Below are positions 59,891 through 64,000 of a stretch of DNA of 64,000 bases, one piece after another. Source of the DNA: Phycisphaeraceae bacterium (lineage in GTDB: Bacteria; Planctomycetota; Phycisphaerae; Phycisphaerales; Phycisphaeraceae). A model generated the notes under the pieces. The model ran no database searches and had not been told where the DNA came from. It saw only the letters and a program-made list of their open reading frames with translations. Location of the stretch: the NCBI GenBank assembly GCA_028284155.1, contig JANQSF010000079.1:119684-183683 (forward strand). The letters are read 5' to 3'. The stretch's first letter is position 1. Every line of letters starts with the position of its first letter. Both the position numbers and the translations under genes were made by a program.

Positions 59891-61231
59891 TCAGGTCAAC
59901 AGTTCCGTCATCTCGCCCGTGCTGTCGGCGAATTGTTCGACGGGCAGGTTCATGCGCTGGAGCATTGTCACGAACAGATTGGAGAGCGGGAACTGCTCGC
60001 GGTGCTTGACGTACTGCCCGTGCTTGAACCCGAGCTTCCTGCCGCCGGCCAGGACGAGCGGGTAGTTGTGATTGTTGTGCGTTCGGCTGTTGCTGCTGCC
60101 GTAAAGCACCATCGTCCGGTCCAACAGATTGCCGTCTCCCTCACTCGTGTTCTTGAGTCGGTCGAGGAAGTAGGCCAACTGCTCGACGAGGAATTGATCA
60201 AACCGGCCCAGCTTCTCAGCGCCGCCTTTCTTGCCCGCGCCGTGAGCCAAACCGTGCCAGTTGCCCGCCAGCCCGAGGCAGGCTGGGAACGCGTTGGCGA
60301 TCGACGTCGCGCCCGCAACCTGCCCGATCATGTAGGTCGCGATACGGGTCGAGTCGGTCTGGAAGCTTAAGAACATCAGGTCGTACATCGTGCGGATGTA
60401 CTCCTTCGGGTCGTCTTGCGTGGACTCGAGCGCGATCGACGACGCGTCGACCTTCGGCTTGGGGATATCGAGCCAACGCTGGCTGCGCGCGACACGTTGC
60501 TCGATGGCTCGGACGGATGCGAGATACTCGTCGAACTTCTTTCGGTCCTGCGTGCCCAGTTTGCCTTTGAGTGAACGGGCGTCCGCGAGCACGCTGTCGA
60601 GCATGCTTTCGGTGTTCTGCAAACGGGTCCGGCGATCGCCGGCCGAACCAGCGCCGCCCTGGCCGAACAGCCGCTCGAAGATCTGCTGGGGGTTGGCCAT
60701 GGCGGGGATCGGCCGACCGCGCCGCGAGAAGGACAACGTTGTCGAACGCGTGGGCTCGCCGACACCGCCGTCGCTGGACAGCGTCAACGAGGGGAACCGT
60801 GTCTGGTGCCCCATGGCCGCGGCCGCGAGTTGGTCGATCGACACCGAGTTTTGATATCGACTGCCCTGGAATGCCGCCGCGGTCAGGAAGATGTCGCCCG
60901 TGTCATGCCCGCCCATCTTCCAGCCCGTCGGGTGCGACAGGCCGCCGATGACGGTCACGTCGTCTTTCACCGGGGCCAGGGGCTGCAACGTGTTGGTGAA
61001 TTGAAAGTCCTTGCCCTCGCCGCGCGGGAACCAGTTCCACTTGGCGTCTTCGCTGCCCTCCTTGGGCAGGCTGACGCCGAACGGGAAGTAAACCGCGCAC
61101 ATCCTGCGGGGCAATTCGGTCGCGGCCGACTTCGCCGCGGACGCGCCCATGCAATCGAGCATGGGCAAAGCCAAAGCCGCCCCCGCGCCGCGGAGGAACG
61201 TGCGTCGATTCAGATGCCAGGACTTCTTCAT
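59891..61231 (-). CDS. DUF1552-family secreted protein with variant HxxAHG signature
   Basis: A 446-residue protein with a twin-arginine signal (LNRRTFLRGAGAALALP) and the DUF1552 layout: an N-terminal MCAVYFPFGVSLP block, a helical SMLDSVLADARSLKGKL region and a C-terminal TMVLYGSSNSRTHNNHNYPL. The signature position reads HGLAHG (326-331) rather than HxxSHH. ATG 61231 is preferred because GGGA lies 6 bases upstream; the ATG at 61240 is immediately next to that site. It lies just downstream of the DUF1592-type gene (21 bp), so it is the second gene of a two-gene operon. Function is unknown. Confidence 0.93.
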   Translation of the reverse strand: MKKSWHLNRRTFLRGAGAALALPMLDCMGASAAKSAATELPRRMCAVYFPFGVSLPKEGSEDAKWNWFPRGEGKDFQFTNTLQPLAPVKDDVTVIGGLSHPTGWKMGGHDTGDIFLTAAAFQGSRYQNSVSIDQLAAAAMGHQTRFPSLTLSSDGGVGEPTRSTTLSFSRRGRPIPAMANPQQIFERLFGQGGAGSAGDRRTRLQNTESMLDSVLADARSLKGKLGTQDRKKFDEYLASVRAIEQRVARSQRWLDIPKPKVDASSIALESTQDDPKEYIRTMYDLMFLSFQTDSTRIATYMIGQVAGATSIANAFPACLGLAGNWHGLAHGAGKKGGAEKLGRFDQFLVEQLAYFLDRLKNTSEGDGNLLDRTMVLYGSSNSRTHNNHNYPLVLAGGRKLGFKHGQYVKHREQFPLSNLFVTMLQRMNLPVEQFADSTGEMTELLT

Positions 61232-61252
61232 GGTCGTCATTCCCGTGTGAAA

Positions 61253-63991
61253 TCACTTGTGCTGAAACGGCTCGCTGGCGACGATCGCGACAATCAGGTC
61301 GCTGATTCGGTAATCGCTCTTCTGGAACTGCGTGACCAGCGACTTGACGGTCGCCTCGTCCGACCACTCCAACGACCTGCCCAGACTGTACGCGAGCAAC
61401 CGCTCGACCAACGCTCGGCTGAAGCGGTCTGTCTCGTTTCGAAGCAGATAGGTCTTCAGGTCGTCAATACCCGATACCTCATGCCCGCCCGGCAGGACCG
61501 AGCGGGCCTCGACCGGCGACCTGCGGGTCTGACCTTTTCGCACAACGCGGACTACCTCGTCTCGCCACAGACCGACCGCGTCGTAATGCTCAAACGCAAC
61601 ACCCCACGGGTCGATCCCGCGGTGACAACTGTTGCACGCCTCCTTGCGGCGGTGCAGTTCTAGCTGCTTACGCGTGGGCAGCCCGGCCAGGTCCGGCTCC
61701 TGCGGATTCAATTCGGGCACGTCAGGCGGCGGCGGCGCGGGCGGGTCACCCAGCAGACGATCCAGCAGCCAAACGCCGCGTCGGATCGCGTGCGCATCTT
61801 CACCCGTCGAGTTGCTCAGGAGGATGCTGCCCTGCGTCAACAGCCCGCCCCGACGGTCCTGCGGCTTGACCGCGACACGCTGAAAGCCGTGCCCCAGCGG
61901 CTTGGCCAAACCATAATGCTGAGCCAGGGCCCGGTTGACCATGACGAAGTCGGAGTCGATCAGGTTGAGCGCACTGAGGTCGTTGCGCAGAATCTCTTTG
62001 AAGAACACATGCGTTTCCTGCCGCATCTGTGGCTTGAGGCGATCGTCGAAGTCCGGGTAGTACTCCGGGTTCACGGCCACACGGTCGACGCCTGCAAGCC
62101 CCAGCCACTGGTCGGTGAAGTGTTTTGCAAACGCGTTGGAACGGTCGTCGGCGATCATCTTTCTGATCGTTTGTTCCAAGACCTGCCGTTGCCGCAGCTT
62201 TCCGTTTGCCGCCAACTGCGTGAGCGTGTCGTCGGGCGTCGTGCTCCACAGGAAGTACGAAAGCCGCGAGACCAGCTCGTATTCGCTGAGTCGCTTGGCT
62301 GGCTTGCTCGGATCGCTCGGTTCGACCAGATAGAGAAACTGCGGCGAGATCAGGACCATCGCCAAGGTCTCACGGATCGCCGCTTCAAACGACGCGACCT
62401 TGGGACGGACCTTGCGAAAGAACGCCAATTTCGAGTCGACGTCCGCAGTCGTCGCCGGCCGACGGAACGCGCGACTGATAAACCGTTCCAAAACGACCCG
62501 CGCATAGGCAGATTCATCGTCGCGCAGTGCCGAGTCAAAGAGAATGCGCTTGTGATGAGCGGGCGGCCAAGTGTCGAACACCGGCCCGATGAACTCCACC
62601 GACTCGACATGGATGGCTGGCAGTCGCGGATCGACCTTGAACTTGGGCGTCTTGGTCGACCGGTTGCCCTCCTCCTGCTTGACGCCCGGAAGTTCGACCG
62701 TGTCATGCTTGCCGTCGTAGACGTTTCGCAGGATGACCAGTAGCCCAGGAAACTTGGGGTTGTGACCCGGTAGAGGGAACTGATCGATCTGGCCCGTGAA
62801 TTCGAACACCCGCGGCTCATCGATCGGCTGAACAAGACGGCGTTCATTGGCCGCATCGGCGCGTTTCTGCTGCTCCGCCCGCTGCGCGCGGTCGAGCTTC
62901 TGACGCTCTCGGGTCAACCGCCGCCGCTCATCGCTGAGCTTCTTCTGCTCGGTCTTGGGAAGCGACTTGTCGGCCAACTTCTTTTGAAGCGATTCGATCC
63001 TGGAATCGAGGTCAGCAAGTTGCTCCAATCGAGGGTCGGCATTGGGGGGCGTTTGTTTGGCTGGCGCCGCGCCGAGTTGGGGCAACGGTTGCGGTCGGCC
63101 GGGGACCTCGATCACGCCGCTCTGTTCCTCCGGCGTCTGCGTGTCGGACCGCACGCCGAGCGACAGGGAAAGCAACGGGTACCCCGATCCCACCGGGATC
63201 GCGGCGGCGGCCTTGACGCGGACAACGAACCTGCCCGTCCGCGGAAATTCGCGGAGCTTCGCGACGAACTCACCGCCGCCTTGCAATCGTTTCGTGACGT
63301 ACGGCTTCACGCCCCGATTTCGGCTGCGCGTGACTTCTCTCGAGTCGGTAATCAGGTGACGGTGAACCTTCGGCTCCGGCCCGGTCACGATCGCGCGCTG
63401 CAGCGCCAACCGCGCCGCCGCCAGGTAATACTCGATCTGGATCGGCGACATACCCAGCGATGAGCCGTTGTTCTTGAACCCGTCAGGCGACGTCGGCTCA
63501 GGCGGCAGGTCGCGCGCGTAATCCATGTCGATGCCCAGCAGGTCGCGCATCGTGTTGTTGTATTCGTATCGCGTCAGCCTGCGCAGCACGACGCGGCCGC
63601 CCGTGCTCCGTTTGATCTTCGCGGCCTTCTCGAATTCCTTCGTCAACCAGTCAACGATGATGGCGCGCTGCGCAGCCGACGGCGCGGCGGCGTCTTCGGG
63701 TGGCATGTCGCCGACGTTGAGGTTGTTCAGCACGTCATGCCAGGTCTCCGCCTCCGGGCCGCGGACCAAGTCGATCCCCAACGTGTCGAGTCGCAGCTTG
63801 GCCTTCTGCTTCGTCGGGCCGTGACAGCCGAAGCAAAACGTTTCGAGAACGGGGCGGACGGTCGTCTGGAAGTAGCGCTGCGCATCAGCGGACGCGGAGG
63901 GCGTTGGCGCACCCCAAGCCACCGAGACAGGGCCATACGCCGCCAGACAAACCGCGACGACCGTTGCCACACTCGACCAGAATCGAACCAT
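61253..63991 (-). CDS. Secreted PSCyt1-DUF1587-DUF1592-DUF1588-DUF1585 protein
   Basis: A complete 912-residue member of the family whose 3' part opens this window. In order: a signal peptide (ending near AWGAP); PSCyt1 with CFGCHGP (Cys53-His57); DUF1587 (RRLTRYEYNNTMRDLLG, about 135); a coiled-coil, lysine/arginine-rich insert (about 320-390: SRIESLQKKLADKS); DUF1595/DUF1592 (LVSRLSYFLWSTTPDDTL, about 590); DUF1588 with CNSCHRG and DPWGVAFEHYD (about 786); and DUF1585 to the end. It is predicted to be exported and haem-binding; substrate unknown. The charged insert is not usual for the family. The start is ATG 63991; only 9 bases of upstream sequence are in the window, so its promoter cannot be judged. 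Confidence 0.95.
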   Translation of the reverse strand: MVRFWSSVATVVAVCLAAYGPVSVAWGAPTPSASADAQRYFQTTVRPVLETFCFGCHGPTKQKAKLRLDTLGIDLVRGPEAETWHDVLNNLNVGDMPPEDAAAPSAAQRAIIVDWLTKEFEKAAKIKRSTGGRVVLRRLTRYEYNNTMRDLLGIDMDYARDLPPEPTSPDGFKNNGSSLGMSPIQIEYYLAAARLALQRAIVTGPEPKVHRHLITDSREVTRSRNRGVKPYVTKRLQGGGEFVAKLREFPRTGRFVVRVKAAAAIPVGSGYPLLSLSLGVRSDTQTPEEQSGVIEVPGRPQPLPQLGAAPAKQTPPNADPRLEQLADLDSRIESLQKKLADKSLPKTEQKKLSDERRRLTRERQKLDRAQRAEQQKRADAANERRLVQPIDEPRVFEFTGQIDQFPLPGHNPKFPGLLVILRNVYDGKHDTVELPGVKQEEGNRSTKTPKFKVDPRLPAIHVESVEFIGPVFDTWPPAHHKRILFDSALRDDESAYARVVLERFISRAFRRPATTADVDSKLAFFRKVRPKVASFEAAIRETLAMVLISPQFLYLVEPSDPSKPAKRLSEYELVSRLSYFLWSTTPDDTLTQLAANGKLRQRQVLEQTIRKMIADDRSNAFAKHFTDQWLGLAGVDRVAVNPEYYPDFDDRLKPQMRQETHVFFKEILRNDLSALNLIDSDFVMVNRALAQHYGLAKPLGHGFQRVAVKPQDRRGGLLTQGSILLSNSTGEDAHAIRRGVWLLDRLLGDPPAPPPPDVPELNPQEPDLAGLPTRKQLELHRRKEACNSCHRGIDPWGVAFEHYDAVGLWRDEVVRVVRKGQTRRSPVEARSVLPGGHEVSGIDDLKTYLLRNETDRFSRALVERLLAYSLGRSLEWSDEATVKSLVTQFQKSDYRISDLIVAIVASEPFQHK

Positions 63992-64000
63992 TCAACTAGA

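Noticed and set aside
1..64000. CRISPR arrays, tRNA/rRNA genes, transposases or prophage
   Set aside because: No regularly spaced identical direct repeats with unique spacers, no RNA gene signatures and no recombinase or phage proteins were seen; the repeated arrays found are protein-coding.

Overview
The window reads as a Planctomycetota chromosome segment. The evidence is several copies of planctomycete-specific secreted families (PSCyt1, DUF1549/DUF1553, DUF1587/DUF1592/DUF1588/DUF1585, DUF1552, DUF1501), an N-terminal LEPR-XLL signature on a giant surface protein, a PEP-CTERM protein, a formylglycine-type sulfatase and Tat-exported oxidoreductases. The class is uncertain; Phycisphaerae is a guess. 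There are no rRNA or tRNA genes, CRISPR arrays, transposases or phage genes. Nearly every protein carries an export signal; the clear cytoplasmic exceptions are DinB and two small proteins.

Layout. 1-4.1 kb: 3' end of a DUF1592-type cytochrome gene, translationally coupled to a DUF1552 gene, then a secreted ankyrin-repeat protein. 4.4-7.7 kb: secreted trypsin-like protease with a C-terminal triplicated repeat, tail-to-tail with a PEP-CTERM protein. 8.1-29.9 kb: one 7,274-residue gene (LEPR-XLL, exact 198-residue repeats, 12 CARDB-like domains, propeller, cadherin-like and dockerin-like parts, Ig super-repeats, YD/RHS region, unique 290-residue tip). 30.4-37.0 kb: an S51 peptidase-TPR-peroxiredoxin fusion, DNA polymerase IV on the opposite strand, and a secreted TPR protein of unknown role. 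37.1-39.8 kb: acetylesterase-sulfatase operon. 39.8-42.0 kb: gene-poor accessory strip with a small lipoprotein, a palindromic element, a probable solitary integron gene cassette and an AHSA1/SRPBCC protein.

42.1-64 kb: a dense block of secreted cytochrome/oxidoreductase modules. A minus-strand operon (PSCyt1/DUF1588/DUF1585, then DUF1552, then kelch protein) diverges from a plus-strand series (PSCyt1-DUF1549-DUF1553, DUF1501, a composite SGNH-like/propeller/HEAT/cytochrome c protein, a Gfo/Idh/MocA oxidoreductase). A perfect 31-bp inverted repeat separates that series from a convergent DUF1592-DUF1552 pair running to the window edge.

The likely theme is extracytoplasmic breakdown of complex, probably sulfated and acetylated, polysaccharide. 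Sulfatase, SASA esterase and Gfo/Idh enzymes fit this, while the cytochrome/DUF pairs are widely seen in such genomes but remain biochemically undefined. The giant YD/RHS protein is a candidate for contact or adhesion functions. Functional links between the modules are inference from gene context only.
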